DNA of 64,000 bases from Aphrophora alni (taxonomy: Eukaryota; Arthropoda; Insecta; Hemiptera; Aphrophoridae): the NCBI GenBank assembly GCA_963513935.1, contig OY740768.1, positions 14,243,993-14,307,992 of the forward strand, written 5' to 3'. How positions within the stretch are numbered: the first letter of the stretch is position 1; each line of letters opens with the position of its first letter. Made by a program: the position numbers and the translations under genes. The notes beneath the pieces were generated by a model, which saw nothing but the letters and a program-made list of their open reading frames with translations, had not been told where the DNA came from and ran no database searches. Positions 10,800-22,132 of this stretch are shown here, piece by piece.

Positions 10800-11140
10800 T
10801 ACAATGTGGGAATTGGTGTCAGCTGGGATCTTGAGATACAGTCTAGTATTCTAAGCTGAAACACAAGCTATTCTCGTTTGTGCTAACATGGGAATGGAAA
10901 GGGCTTACTAGGGTGGGCGAATTCTGATTCTGTTGGACAGTCAGACTACTTTTGGAGTACTTGATTCAGTTGAAGTTAACTTGATGATGGTATGGGAGTG
11001 TTTCCTCTCTCTAGCATTGCTGTAGTGTCAACACAATACAACTAATATGGGTGTCTCAGGACATCGAGTTATCTAGGGGAATAGGAAACCTGACGTTCTT
11101 GCCAAGAAAGGAAATGATATACTTTGTGCGACCCACCTGA
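10800..11140 (+). pseudogene. LINE RNase H domain relic
   Basis: In one plus-strand frame, interrupted by stop codons, the RNase H signature of I/Jockey/R1-type non-LTR retrotransposons can be read. AETQAILVCANMGMERAY carries the catalytic Glu, ILLDSQTTFGVLDSV carries the Asp of the DSQ motif, and SGHRVI, stop, GNRKPDVLAKKGN carries the last Asp of GNxxADxLAxxG. Stops fall before AET, after ERAY, after LALL and inside the final motif. The first Asp (TDGS) is not clearly present. No reverse transcriptase is attached upstream. It is a long-dead fragment unrelated in state to the intact Jockey-type frame at 27.7-29.6 kb. Confidence 0.7.
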
Positions 11141-12484
11141 ACCTATTCTGGTAATACAATGTACAAACATCTTATCGAGGGACCGAACTCAGTTCAAACA
11201 GCGTTCCTGATCAGGCGTAAATGAAATCAACTATGATTCTCTTCCACGGAGACAAGAACTACAAATTGTGCGGGTGGGTAAGTAAGTCCACAAAGCACAA
11301 CCTTATGGACTGTAAGTCATTAGAGTACAAGGGATGGAAACTTTTTGGACTTTTACAGCCGGAGGATGAAAAAGACAAAATAGCATAGTAGACAAAATTC
11401 TCTAACAAATTATAATTACGAGAATCAGTAGGACTGACTAGACCTATAAGGAGTACAGTAAACCTCTGGTTAATGTGCAGGAGGCCTTCAGTTTCCAGAT
11501 CCTAAGTATCAGTCTACATACTTCATCACTTTCGTTCCTCCTGGTGCACACGGCTTTCTTCCTCTCTCTTCATCGCTTCCCACGTGTTGCTAGTCCCGCT
11601 CAACTCCTTTTCCAGGGTCCACCTTCAAGCATTTCTAAGCCATCCCACTATGCTGCTCCCGCTTCCTGCATCATTACACTCCACACTGTTCCCTTGTCAA
11701 TGTCGTCTCTTTAAAAGACATTCTCTTAAAAAGATGTCTTTTTTTGCCTGTTCAAGTGTCAAGTTGTGCCCAAATCTACCCCTAATTACTTCTTCTAAAT
11801 ATGGACATCTGTGGGTTCTCATTTCGCTCTTCTCTATAGTTCTTCCTTCCAGACAGTGTTCGGCCATTTTATTTCAACCAAACATAACTTCATGAGCATC
11901 CAATAAATGACTTATTTAACGTCAAAGTTTCACACATGAAGGCCTACAGAAACTTCCCACTATAGTTGAAATCTTATAATGCTGTTAAGTGCACCGTACG
12001 CTTTACCAGTTCACCCCCACGTCCGCCTCTAAGCAAACAACACTTTCCGAGTGTACTAAATCATCCACTTTGCTTTGATTTTCCACTTTTAAGGGTTCTA
12101 CTGCGTCATTACAATTTCATTACTTTTTCTTATTCATCTTCAGTCACATATTCTCCGTTTCCCTCTCAACACGTGTTTTTTGTTATTGTAGTTACCATAA
12201 GAGACATATCAACTGCAGTAACAACGTAGATGTTGCTATTTAATTTTGTTGAGTTGCCTCCTTTAACTCAACTAACATCGAACCCATATATCACTACTGA
12301 AAAACCATTCAAGGGTTGCGAGAGATATTTTCCATTCTGTGTTAATTAAGATAGAGCACTCTCGGAGTTTTGATGTTTTATTCCTACTGTAGTACGCACC
12401 TAACACACAAAATACAAATTACCCGTATTGTGGTTCGTTAGGGTTTATTAGTCTGTATTAAACCGATAGACTTATAATTGAGAG
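11141..12484. other. Probable retroelement debris, pyrimidine-rich on plus strand
   Basis: The sequence following the RNase H relic may be its 3' continuation (11141-11400) but has no clear motifs. Overlapping plus-strand frames at 11475-11895 and 11966-12229 come from a pyrimidine-rich stretch rich in Ser, Leu and Pro codons, which keeps several frames open by chance. No protein family is recognised on either strand. Confidence 0.35.
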
Positions 12485-12545
12485 CCATCGATTGGTAGAA
12501 TGGTTAGACCGAGTGAGAAGTTCCGGATTCGAACCCCATGGAAAC
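12485..12545 (+). other. tRNA-like fragment
   Basis: The phrase TTGGTAGAATGGTTAGACC (12492-12510) resembles a tRNA D-arm/A box, and GGATTCGAACCCC follows about 20 nt later like a degenerate B box. The implied T stem does not pair. It may be the head of a degraded tRNA-derived SINE or coincidence. Confidence 0.25.
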
Positions 12546-13460
12546 TTAAAAAATGTACGGTGTTGATGCTTTAAGCACACATTGCCAGACTAGTAGGCTA
12601 AGGTTCTTAAGCCCTGCATCCTCCATGACACGGAGAGAAAGGACGACAAGTGAGACAGAGTGAGAGTGAGAGAGAGAAAGAGAGAGAGGAGATTTCCATA
12701 TAACTACAAGAAACGAATTACAGCATGTCATTGAATTATAGTAGTTATTGTTAATCAAAATATATAAATGTAATCGGAATATAGGAGGTCTGTAAACTTC
12801 TTTGCACTCCGATGAATATATTGGCAAGCAATCAGCCACCTGTCCCGTGTGACTTAAAGTATAGTAATCAAGCACAAACAAGTAGCAATAGTGTCGTTAC
12901 GTAATCAAATAAAACAGCTGATTTCAATCGTCGACTAGTTTCCATGAATTTCAGTATCGTTTAGAATGTTTCAATCGAATGCTACCGTAGCTCGTGATGT
13001 GCGATTAGCAAGTCGATTTTATCTCAACACGACAAGTCGATAAATCATTGTAATCTAATAGAAAGGAAAGTAAGGACGAGGGTTGCACAAGGTCCTTTGA
13101 GGTACTGACCGATTGTAAAGTGGGTCGATCCTGGATGTGTAGTGTCCTACAGTAGTTATGTGGTTAACATAAAACTAGGTTTTCTATGTGTGTCTACGAA
13201 AACATTAGCTAACAAAACAACAAGTTGATAACACAAGCAGATAAAGGTTTTTTGGGCCTTTTAGGAAATAATGTTAAATTGTATTGATTACAGGTATTGG
13301 CCAACAGGGTAGGTCGGTTTAAAAGGGTTGTTAGACAGCTTTTCTGGACGTTTAAATTGTGTACACCACTACTTCTTCATTAGTTTTATTTTCAAAAAAT
13401 ATAGTGGGAGTTTTTGACTACAAAGACAAAAGCTTAAATGAACCATGAACATAGTCTTTG
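12546..13460. other. Non-coding stretch with a short GA-rich tract
   Basis: A gagaga-rich tract lies at 12655-12690. The minus-strand frame 12881-12546 crosses it and reads as a Ser/Leu run, a low-complexity artefact. Nothing else is recognisable. Confidence 0.45.
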
Positions 13461-13640
13461 AAAACATATTTATATCTATACTATTATATAAAAATCTAAT
13501 GGTGTGTGTGTGTGTGTGTGTGTGTTTTACTCAATCACGTAAAAACTACTGGACCCACTGAGCTGAAATTGTACATGGACATTCTTAGGGCCCCTGGTTA
13601 ACACATAGGCCTATTTTTATTTAGAAATTTTATCAGGGCA
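13460..13640 (+). repeat. (GT)n microsatellite inside a widely dispersed arthropod-type repeat
   Basis: A (GT)12 run lies at 13501-13524. It sits between ctatactattatataaaaatc and aaaaactactggacccactgagctgaaatt. That order of phrases (short unstable repeat, then 'act-act-gga-cc... gctgaaatt') is common in dispersed repeats of many insect genomes. A second piece of similar character is at 59950-60060. Confidence 0.5.
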
Positions 13641-13859
13641 CCGCCCCACTGGCCTTGAAAACTCCCATAACTCTCAATTACTTTACTCTATTAAAAATGC
13701 AAATATACGTCAACCCCGTACGTACTCTGCTAGTATTTTAAATAAAGGTGTGAACGGGAAATTGTATTTGATTAATATCTGCTTTTAGTGACGACAGTCA
13801 TGGTTCATTTATTTTGCAATTATTCCCTAACAGTTACATATGTTTTCGCTTGTGATATT

Positions 13860-14260
13860 GCACACGAGTTTGGATCGTTAACCTTCATATTACACTAAAA
13901 TTTGAATGAAATCGGTTAACCTCATTTTTGAAAAATATAAGTTGTTTATAACAACATTATTGCATTTTTTTGGGTTTTCAGTGATAATTAACGAACCACT
14001 ATTTTTAGAGATGGCGACCGATATATTTTATTTAAGTCGAATGAGAAAATCGACATTTGTGTTTTTTATATGGCAACTACTCCCAAGTTTTGAGTTATTT
14101 ATATTTTAATATGGTAAAATTTGTTGAAAACCAGTTTGAACACTGCACACACTACAGACTTTATTCTAAATATAGCTTTTTAATACTCAGGTTAGCTCAA
14201 AACCAAATCCAAATTTCAACTTGTTTTTGTCATCCAATGGTATAGCCGCAAAAACTTGAC
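13860..14260. repeat. Dispersed family B copy
   Basis: It starts with cttcatattacactaaaatt (compare cttcatattataccaaaatt at 5828) and includes atggcaactactcccaagttttgag (14070-14094), compared with 6062-6086. The two overlapping plus-strand frames here (13906-14109 and 14057-14245) are products of this repeat and are not called as genes. Confidence 0.45.
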
Positions 14261-14404
14261 ATTCACCTTACTTTCCCCAAATACGTTTATGAAAAGTAAA
14301 AACGAGTATAGCAATAAAAAAGGAATGCAAAACTCTGTTCCATATGACACTCTTTATATTTTTAATTTTGGTTAGTTAAGGGAATGAAATAACGCCAAAA
14401 TGTA

Positions 14405-14415
14405 ACTATATATAC

Positions 14416-14450
<35 letters not shown>

Positions 14451-14451
14451 T

Positions 14452-14490
<39 letters not shown>
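14405..14490. repeat. (AT)n microsatellite, two blocks
   Basis: Two runs of alternating AT (14419-14446 and 14461-14490) are separated by a short interruption (gtacttatataa). Confidence 0.95.
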
Positions 14491-14492
<2 letters not shown>

Positions 14493-14754
14493 AAAGAAAA
14501 TGGCGAAATTATTCATTTCCCAAAACTAAACACAAAAACGACTCCAATACAATTCGAAAAGTCTATAAAATAAATTAAAATCAAGCCATTTATTTTTATT
14601 GTATAATAAAAAGTCGAACATTTGATAAGTTACCTTTTTATATCTCTTCTTGATTGTTAAATGTCATAACTAGCAATAAAGATTAGAATTAATTAAAGAG
14701 ATACCGTATAATTTATTTATAATAAAAAGCGGCATTACATTACGTTTAAATCAA

Positions 14755-14860
14755 TTGAACAGTGGATGACCTTGACCCCAGTAGTGGCAATTAATTAGCC
14801 GCTGTCCCGCGCATGCGTGCGTGGGTGGCAAAGGAACAGCTGGTATTTCTCGCCAAACAT
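14755..14860. promoter_or_regulatory. Candidate regulatory patch with clustered factor sites
   Basis: A locally GC- and CpG-rich patch in AT-rich DNA. It contains TGACCTTGACCCC (14767-14779; reverse GGGGTCAAGGTCA, an extended nuclear-receptor half-site preceded by a second half-site), TTAATTAGC (14791, homeodomain-type core), GCGCATGCGT (14809-14818, one mismatch from the NRF1 palindrome) and an E-box CAGCTG (near 14838). It lies in the predicted second intron or downstream region of the minus-strand gene. The motif matches are seen directly; regulatory function is inference. Confidence 0.3.
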
Positions 14861-15174
14861 TTTAATCGTACTCGACGATGTCATCAAATTAACGTTAGGT
14901 TTTCTTCCGTTGATAATTTATTGCCTTTCTAATTACTGGAATTTTTTTGTAAATACTTATAATTTATTTTAATTTTATAAATACATTAATTTTCAAGTTA
15001 TAGAAGCCATTTTTTTTTTTTTCAATGGAGCAAAACTGTTTCGATATCGTAGAATCATCATCAGATGTAAAAAAAACGCTAAACTTTCACAAGTTAATTT
15101 TTGTATCAAAAAATGTAGTAAGGAACGAATAAATACTATTAATATGGTATTATCGCACATTAGCCAGTTATAAA

Positions 15175-15240
15175 AACTAATAAATGACGTTTCGAGGTTA
15201 TAAATCAATTTCCGTTATCAAGTAATTAACGCTCTTTCTG
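15175..15240 (+). repeat. Short dispersed repeat, second copy at 45297-45362
   Basis: tataaaaactaataaatgac + gtttcgaggttataaatcaa is followed by ccgttatcaagtaatta. The second copy reads tataaaaactaatacatgac + gtttagaaagtataaatcca, then ccgttatcaagtgatta. The two are about 80 percent alike. No function is evident. Confidence 0.6.
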
Positions 15241-15582
15241 TAGTACATTCCTGTAACCGCTGGTTTTTTTTTCTGATCATGTTTTTTATGTAGTGCTATC
15301 TGCTCACGTCCATGTCTTGGGATCAATAAAATGTTTTTACTTTTGGAGTCTAAGTACAACGTATTTCTACACTGTGAAACAAAATGGGTCATTATAAAAT
15401 GAGCCCGGCTCGATTTCTTCACAGATCTTCTTTAGGCGTCTTATGCTACCCATTTAGACATTGAAATCAGCATCACTACAAACTTCATGTCCTTCCAAAT
15501 ATGCTGACTCGCCGCCGTCGAGAAAACATCTCCCACTTAAACAAGATGTGCCTGCCATCGCCATAATGTAGTAATATAAGTA

Positions 15583-16927
15583 GCAAACGTTTGTAAGAGG
15601 AGGTGGAGGTCCGTGTGACTCAGCCATATAACCCTCTGGTGAGACAACTTGCTCAACTCTACACCATTGTACAGTATGTGTTCTGCTACCTCGGTAGTGT
15701 AGGAATAGAGTTAGCAAACGTTTGTAAGAGGAGGTGGAGGTCCGTGTCCCGCAGCCACATAGCCCTCTGGTGAGACAGTTTCCCCAACTCTACACCATTG
15801 TACAGTATGTGTTCTGCCACCTCGGTAGTGTAGGAATAGAATTCGCAAACGTTTGTAAGAGGAGGTGGAGGTCCGTGCGACTGAGCCACACAGCACTCTG
15901 GTGAGACAACTTGCTCAACTCTACACCATTGTACAGTATGTGTTCTGCCACCTCGGTAGTGTAGGAATAGAATTGGCAAACGTTTGTAAGAGGAGGTGGA
16001 GGTCCGTGTGACTAAGCCACAAAGCACTCTGGTGAGACAGTTTCCCCAACTCTACACCATTGTACAGGATGTGTTCTGCCACCTCGGTAGTGTAGGAATA
16101 GAATTAGCAAACGTTTGTAAGAGGAGGTGGAGGTCAGTGCGACTCAGCCACACAGCACTCTGGTGAGACAGCTTCCCCAACTCTACACCATTGTACAGTA
16201 TGTGTTCTGCCACCTCGGTAGTGTAGGAATAGAATTGGCAAACGTTTGTAAGATGAGGTGGAGGTCCGTGTGACTAAGCCACAAAGCACTCTGGTGAGAC
16301 AACTTGCTCAACTCTACACCATTGTACAGGATGTGTTCTGCCACCTCGGTAGTGTAGGAATAGAATTGGCAAACGTTTGTAAGAGGAGGTGGAGGTCCGT
16401 GTGACTAAGCCACAAAGCACTCTGGTGAGACAACTTGCTCAACTCTACACCATTGTACAGGATGTGTTCTGGCATCTCCATGTTGTAGGAATAGAATTAG
16501 CAAACGTTTGTAAGAGGAGGTGGAGGTCCGTGTGACTAAGCCACAAAGCACTCTGGTGAGACAACTTGCTCAACTCTACACCATTGTACAGGATGTGTTC
16601 TGGCATCTCCATGTTGTAGGAATAGAATTGGCAAACGTTTGTAAGAGGAGGTGGAGGTCTGTGTGACTAAGCCACAAAGCACTCTGGTGAGACAACTTGC
16701 TCAACTCTACACCATTGTACAGGATGTGTTCTGCCACCTCGGTAGTGTAGGAATAGAATTAGCAAACGTCTGTAAGATGAGGTGGAGGTCCGTGTGACTA
16801 AGCCACAAAGCACTCTGGTGAGACAACTTGCTCAACTCTACACCATTGTACAGGATGTGTTCTGCCACCTCGGTAGTGTAGGAATAGAATTAGCAAACGT
16901 CTGTAAGAGGGGGTGGAGGTCCGTTTG
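15583..16927. repeat. Tandem array, 131-bp unit, ten full copies
   Basis: Copies begin with gcaaacgtttgtaagaggag at exactly 131-bp steps: 15583, 15714, 15845, 15976, 16107, 16238, 16369, 16500, 16631 and 16762, with a partial copy at 16893. A diverged partial unit precedes the array (about 15500-15582). Internal variants alternate (tttccccaactc versus cttgctcaactc; gccacctcggtagt versus ggcatctccatgtt). Overlapping minus-strand frames (for example 16027-15686) stay open because the unit happens to lack stops in several frames; 131 is not a multiple of 3, so no frame repeats from unit to unit. I do not call a protein. Confidence 0.95.
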
Positions 16928-17123
16928 CTGTCTTCTACATCTACATCATGTTACATCTGTTCAGCAATAATGGACTGCTCAGTTTATTTTATAGTGTCCC
17001 AACTATTTATTTTTTCTCAGTTTAAATGTCCAATAAGTGATAGTCTAGTACTACAACCCGCTATTGGGTTTTGTTCAGTTTGTGAACGTAATGTGTTATA
17101 CAAAAATAATTATTTAATCTTAC

Positions 17124-17170
17124 CTTAATGAATCTACAACACAAGCATGATTGAGGTTCTCTTTTCTTAC
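17124..17170 (-). CDS. Candidate 47-nt internal coding exon of the minus-strand gene
   Basis: On the minus strand the sequence reads TTTTCCTTTGCAG | 47-nt exon | GTAAGATT, a good acceptor with a pyrimidine tract and a good donor. Exon 1 (26935-27049) ends with one base of a codon. Adding that base to these 47 nt gives exactly 16 codons reading GKKREPQSCLCCRFIK with no stop, leaving phase 0. The segment is basic, then Cys-rich (CLCC), which could suit a membrane-proximal or palmitoylated region; that is inference. The direct intron between the exons would be 9,764 bp. No next exon could be identified further down. The exon is short, so chance splice sites are possible; phase agreement with exon 1 is the main support. 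Confidence 0.45.
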
Positions 17171-17639
17171 CTGCAAAGGAAAATATATCATTGTAATTAA
17201 TTAACATATTTTTCCCTGTTATTAATATTTTTATTAAAAATTTTGCTTCAGTAATTAATTTACTTCGTTTACAAAACATAAATAATTATTTTGATTGTTT
17301 ACCAAAATTATTATAGTTTGAAGATTTTACGTGAAAAAAAAAGAAAGTAAAAATGGACAATCGCAATTTAAAATATATTTAATAACGAAATAAACTTAAA
17401 ACATTTATGTGTTTTTTGTTTTTTTTTTAGGTTGAGAATAATTTGTAAAATTCTACAAAAATGGACACCGATGTATTTTAAATACAGCAGTTGAACCATT
17501 TAATCTATTTTATCTTACAAAATATGAAATTTTTGAGAGAATTTCGTTTGATTTAAACATCAGTTATATACACGAGTACATGTGTGAAGCTTCTAGGATA
17601 ATTTTGGTATTTTCTTAATTGTTTATCAATTTAATCGAG
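17171..17639. other. AT-rich stretch, probably intronic
   Basis: It lies between the two predicted exons of the minus-strand gene. No features beyond low-complexity A/T runs. Confidence 0.4.
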
Positions 17640-17880
17640 AAAATAATTAATTGATTGCTATTTTAATCAATTCCTTAAGAAACGAACGAAACAGTCTTTC
17701 TTAATTTTTAATCTTTTTCATTAAGAATATATATTTTTATTGTTATCTTAACTGATTGATTCCTCAAGAAACGAACGAATACTAGCTAGTACTATTTTCG
17801 TCTTTAATGAATTGTATTTAAAGAAATTGATAATTTAATCAATTCCCCAAGAAACTAACGAAACACAGATCATTTTTAAT
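17640..17880. repeat. Diverged three-copy tandem repeat
   Basis: The phrase (a/t)tcaattcctyaagaaacgaacgaa recurs at about 17669, 17756 and 17849, roughly 90 bp apart, with AT-rich sequence between. It is old and diverged. Confidence 0.55.
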
Positions 17881-18299
17881 TATTTTTTAGACATCACTTT
17901 CAGTATAACTTATACCAATTTAAAATTACTTTCTTGTAAATGGATTTAATACAGTATGTCCCACCAAGAAGTACATGGTTTTTATTTTCTACTAATTGCT
18001 GATTCCTCTATTGAGTCTTTTGAAACTTTAAGTATTTTTTAATAAAGTTGACAAATATGTTGTGTGAAAATTTTAACACGCTGGTGATTATAAACAACAT
18101 GGTGGCAACACACACACACACCCCCCGCACACATAAACACACAAAATGTCTATGCCTTTTAGTCTTGGCGGTTTAATTGTTGAATAGCGGTTAGGTTCAA
18201 ATTAAAAACAGCTATTCGATTCAAATTAAACAACAATTACATTAAAACTGAAATTTATAATCTAATTATTATGAGTACAATTTATCGTCAATGGTTTTT

Positions 18300-18985
18300 G
18301 CAAAATGGTTCTTAGAGCTGATCAAAAAGTAAAGTGTTATGCCGTAGGTCCTTGTTTTTAATAACGTTGCAGAAGCCAATAGAAAATTTCAGGTTGACTT
18401 CCCAGGTGTTGATCCACTAACCACTCACTCAATAATTAAGTGGAAAGATTTGTTGTTGGTAACGGGAAGTGTAGTGAAAAAGTACCTGCGATGCCCTTAT
18501 TTGGGTAGAGAAGAACTGGTATGCGTTTCATTACTCCGTTCTCCAGATAAACCAAAAAGTAGAGCTGAGCGGCTATGATTGCTAATGGCGTGGTGTCTTT
18601 CAAACACCACCATGATTCGAAATAGGTGTGAACAAGTTTTAAATCAACAAGTACTGCCCCATTATACAGTTCTGGAAATGGGCCAAGCTACAATATGTTA
18701 CTTCGCCTCATTATCCAAATTTAGTGAAACAATTTCTAAATAACAATCTTCAATTGGTCGTGAAAGTCAGTTTTTAAATTGGTCACGCCGATCTCCTGCT
18801 TTAAGTCTATGTGACTTTTTCTTATGGGGCTAATTAAAGGAGCAAGTTTACACACATAGTTTCAACAATGATGATGATTTGAAGAGGAATTTCATCGAAT
18901 TCCACTTAATATTTTACAAGGTCGTACGAGTCATTTGTTAAGGGTTGCTATCAGTGTGTCGCTGTGGATGGGTTTCAGTTTGAAT
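18300..18985 (+). pseudogene. Mariner-like transposase relic, internally deleted
   Basis: Plus-strand pieces in shifted frames resemble a Tc1/mariner-superfamily transposase. At 18307-18350 there is an N-terminal start MVLRADQKVKCYAV. At 18370-18480 comes a helix-turn-helix-like segment, AEANRKFQVDFPGVDPLTTH, then SIIKWKDLLLVTGSVVKK (the family's SIxRW..F..TGSV pattern). At 18780-18860 is the catalytic C-terminal hallmark WSRRSPALSLCDFFLWG, then a stop, then LKEQVYTHSFNN. The middle Asp motif (QDGA) is replaced by EMGQA near 18672. Several stops and frameshifts and a shortened centre show it is dead. It may share origin with the fragment at 2755-2890, but the two motifs differ in detail. Confidence 0.7.
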
Positions 18986-19439
18986 AAATAAATAAACTTT
19001 TTAATCTTACACTGGTTTTTAAAACAAATAATTAATTTTTAGTTTTTTTAAAAAGAAAATTGTGTTTGTATCAAATTACTTTGTAGCAATAAAAGTTTTT
19101 TTCCCAAACGTAACAAAAGCGATACTATTTTTCAACGGCTGATTTTTGTGTTGCCGTCATTTTGTTTTTATAAACACGAGTATATTAAAATTTTCATACA
19201 ATATTTTTGGTAATTTTATTAAAAAGTATGCAAAGTTTTGAAAAGAATCGGTTTAGGAATAAGAAATAACAGAAAATCAAAAGCATGTACCTCTTAGTGA
19301 GATACATTGTACAATGTCACAAATGTAAAAAGAAAACTAAAATTATAGAACCTCAAATTTTCCAAGCAACTAAATAATATGCTTAAACAATTTCTTTAAA
19401 CTCAACTACAGGATATTTTTCATCATTATTTGTTATACA

Positions 19440-19607
19440 TTAAGTTAAAATCAATTCTAATGTAACAGCAGATATTTCTTGTTGAAACTCTAGTTGCAAC
19501 AGTTGCCCGATGATGCCGCAAGGAGAAACAATTGTAGCTCATTTATATTATTAAAATATTTTAAAACTTCAAGATTTATGGCTTTATTTTATCCTTAAGT
19601 TAAAATC
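19440..19607 (+). mobile_element. Short insertion with 13-bp target duplication, relative of 4453-4557
   Basis: The direct repeats TTAAGTTAAAATC at 19440-19452 and 19595-19607 bracket a 142-bp insert. Its head ctaatgtaacagcagatatt, then cttgttgaaactc, matches the head of the 4453-4557 insert. Its 3' end gctttattttatcc matches too. In place of the long hairpin it has a GC-richer middle (gttgcccgatgatgccgcaagg) and a 14-bp palindrome ttaaaatattttaa. No poly(A) and no frame. Confidence 0.65.
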
Positions 19608-21796
19608 TTTTTTATTGAGTAATTAATGATTTTTTCATCAATTTTTTGAAGGAAAACTATTTTGTAAAAACTTTTTAAAATCTTCTAATTCGACACAAGT
19701 AGAAGTCCCATATTAAGGTTTAATTTTTTTCTACATTGTCAAATTCTATCTCTTTTATATATATTTTAATTCTTTAAACTCGAATTTTCCAATACGAATA
19801 ATGCCGTCGACAAACGAATCCATTTACATAAAAACATTTTTAAAAACACATATAATTAATAATATTTTAATATAAGCAACATTTTTGTAAGTACAAATCA
19901 ATAAATTAATTTTACTATGAATGGCTACAAGATAAAACAGTAGTATAGTATTGCACAACTACCAGTAACGATTCTCAGTGAAATAAGGAACATCATTGAG
20001 TGAAGTAGTTATGGAATTGCATATGATATTGATTTTGAGTTTTATAACGGACAGTATAAAGTAAAGAAATATTAGGAAGATTGTAAGTTGTTACTGAGCT
20101 TCAGAATGTAATAATCGAAAAAAAAAATCGAATGTTATTCCGAAGAAAAGAAAATATGTTATGCATAAATTAATTAGTGATAGACGTTCAAAGAAAAACA
20201 TGAATTAAATTATTACAAAATAGATTTAAGTGTGGTGGAGCTTTTAGTAAATGGAAATGAATCTTTGTCCGAACAAAAACAATTAACATGAAATATTTTC
20301 TTTTCACGTGAATTAACTAAGTTTAGAGAAAATTAATGCTGTGGATTTTTATTATGATGCTACTTACTTTTAGTTACTATTTAGACATGTGTTATATATT
20401 TTTCTCAATAGAAAGGACATAAAAGTTGGAAAATTCACATAAACACTACTTTAATATTACCGAAATGTTTCTTGGAATGTAACATTAAAAATGTGAAACC
20501 ACTAACATTTAGAAAATACTAAACTTAGTTTAATATTATATTATACATTAATAAAACAAAAAAATAATGTGTATTTATATATTTTGAAGTTTATATTGTA
20601 ATTCGGTCCTGATTTATACTGGATTTTATGAAAAAAATATATGTAGATAGGTAGACGGAAAACGAAGGATTATTTTCAGTTACGTTCTTACGTCACTTTT
20701 GACTCCTTTTGCAGTCTATTATTTTCTCCCCAATTTACATTTTCTCATATGAATAAAAATATGTAATAACTAGATTCGTAATGTTGATAATGCAGCTATG
20801 TTGTTTAGCTTAGAATCTTTTAAATTTATTCATAACGAAATCCAAAATGGTGCACCGGTTTTATAGTTTTAATGAATTTTTCCAAGTATAAATAGTAAGA
20901 AAATTAAGAAAAAAATTATAAAAGTAATAGTAGTAAGTAAAAGTAATAAAAGTAGGATTAAGTAAATTTGTTTATTGATAAAATTTGATAACTCACCGTG
21001 GGATCTTAAAATTATACAAAGGTAAAGTTTAAAAAAATTGTCTATTCAATGTACGGGACAAGTCCCATAAGTTGAATAGGAAATTCTAAAAAAACTTATT
21101 AAAAAGATACGAAGAGAATTATTAGTAACAATTAATACCTAAAACGTTACCATAGTGATCAGTATAACATTGTTTTAACCTTTGTTAATTACCATATGAT
21201 TTTCCTGATCAGCTGTTATTAATTTATTATTAGCTTATTTAAACGTTATATCTTTTCTCAAACACATGCGCACAGTGTGTTTAGAGTTATTGAAATGTTT
21301 GTTTTTATATAAATCTTATTACAAAGAAATCGCCTTGACTTTCAACTTTCAGCGTCCAGTGGACGTAGACAGATTCTTTCACTCGTAGGGGACAAAGAAC
21401 CATTGACAATACAAATCAATCAGTGACCGAAACCCAAATTTGGAATGGCAACACGTTCTAACGGACTATTTGTAGATAAAAAACTAAACCGCCAATTGTT
21501 TCCCAACTGGTTGAGTGACGGTCCAGTCTGGCAGTAAGAAATGGTTAAACACAGTTCAAACTGGTCATATTTGTTTCTCGTATTGTGATGAAAAGAAAAT
21601 AATTTTGTGGTATTCTTTGAAAAACCATTTTCGTTAAATCGATTCTGTAGTTTGTTCTTTTTCTTTACATCTCCACCGGCCGCTGGTACGTATCATGCTT
21701 CAAAATCTTCTCAAACGATATTCATGAAACACATTTTGAGATATTTTATTCAATGATTTTTTACCTAACCAAAATGGTTCGTATGATACCGCTATG

Positions 21797-21797
<1 letters not shown>
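19608..21797. other. AT-rich stretch, probably intronic
   Basis: No frame, array or motif supports a gene. A phrase cctaaaacgttaccatagtg (21138-21157) recurs near 1177-1196, and atcagtataaca follows both, so minor dispersed repeat is present. Confidence 0.4.

Positions 21798-21841
<44 letters not shown>
21798..21841. repeat. (AT)n microsatellite
   Basis: An uninterrupted alternating AT run of about 44 bp. Confidence 0.95.
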
Positions 21842-21846
<5 letters not shown>

Positions 21847-22132
21847 ATTTATATATTTTTCAAGATTTGATGGTTAGTTTGGGTTAGTTTATGTAATAAA
21901 TCATATAAATAGTGCAAAAACATTTCACAACCTTTCTCGCTCATTCAAACATGAAAACGAACCAAAACCAATCGTCGTCAAAAATATCAGGATGGTGGTT
22001 GTCAAACAAAAAAAGTGAAAATGAATCAAGAACGCCGTCTTTGGAAATAACATTTATATATAAATTTTTATTTTTTTGTTAATTATTCCTTACAAAAATA
22101 AATTCTGAAGATGTACGTTGATACTAACTTAC

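Noticed and set aside
11475..12229. Overlapping plus-strand frames rich in Ser/Leu/Pro
   Set aside because: Pyrimidine-rich DNA keeps several frames open together; no motif, splice site or homolog recognised.
15686..16027. Minus-strand frames through the 131-bp array (FLHYRG, HTVQWCRVE repeats)
   Set aside because: The unit length is not a multiple of 3, so the peptide repeat changes frame each unit; the open state is a by-product of the unit sequence.
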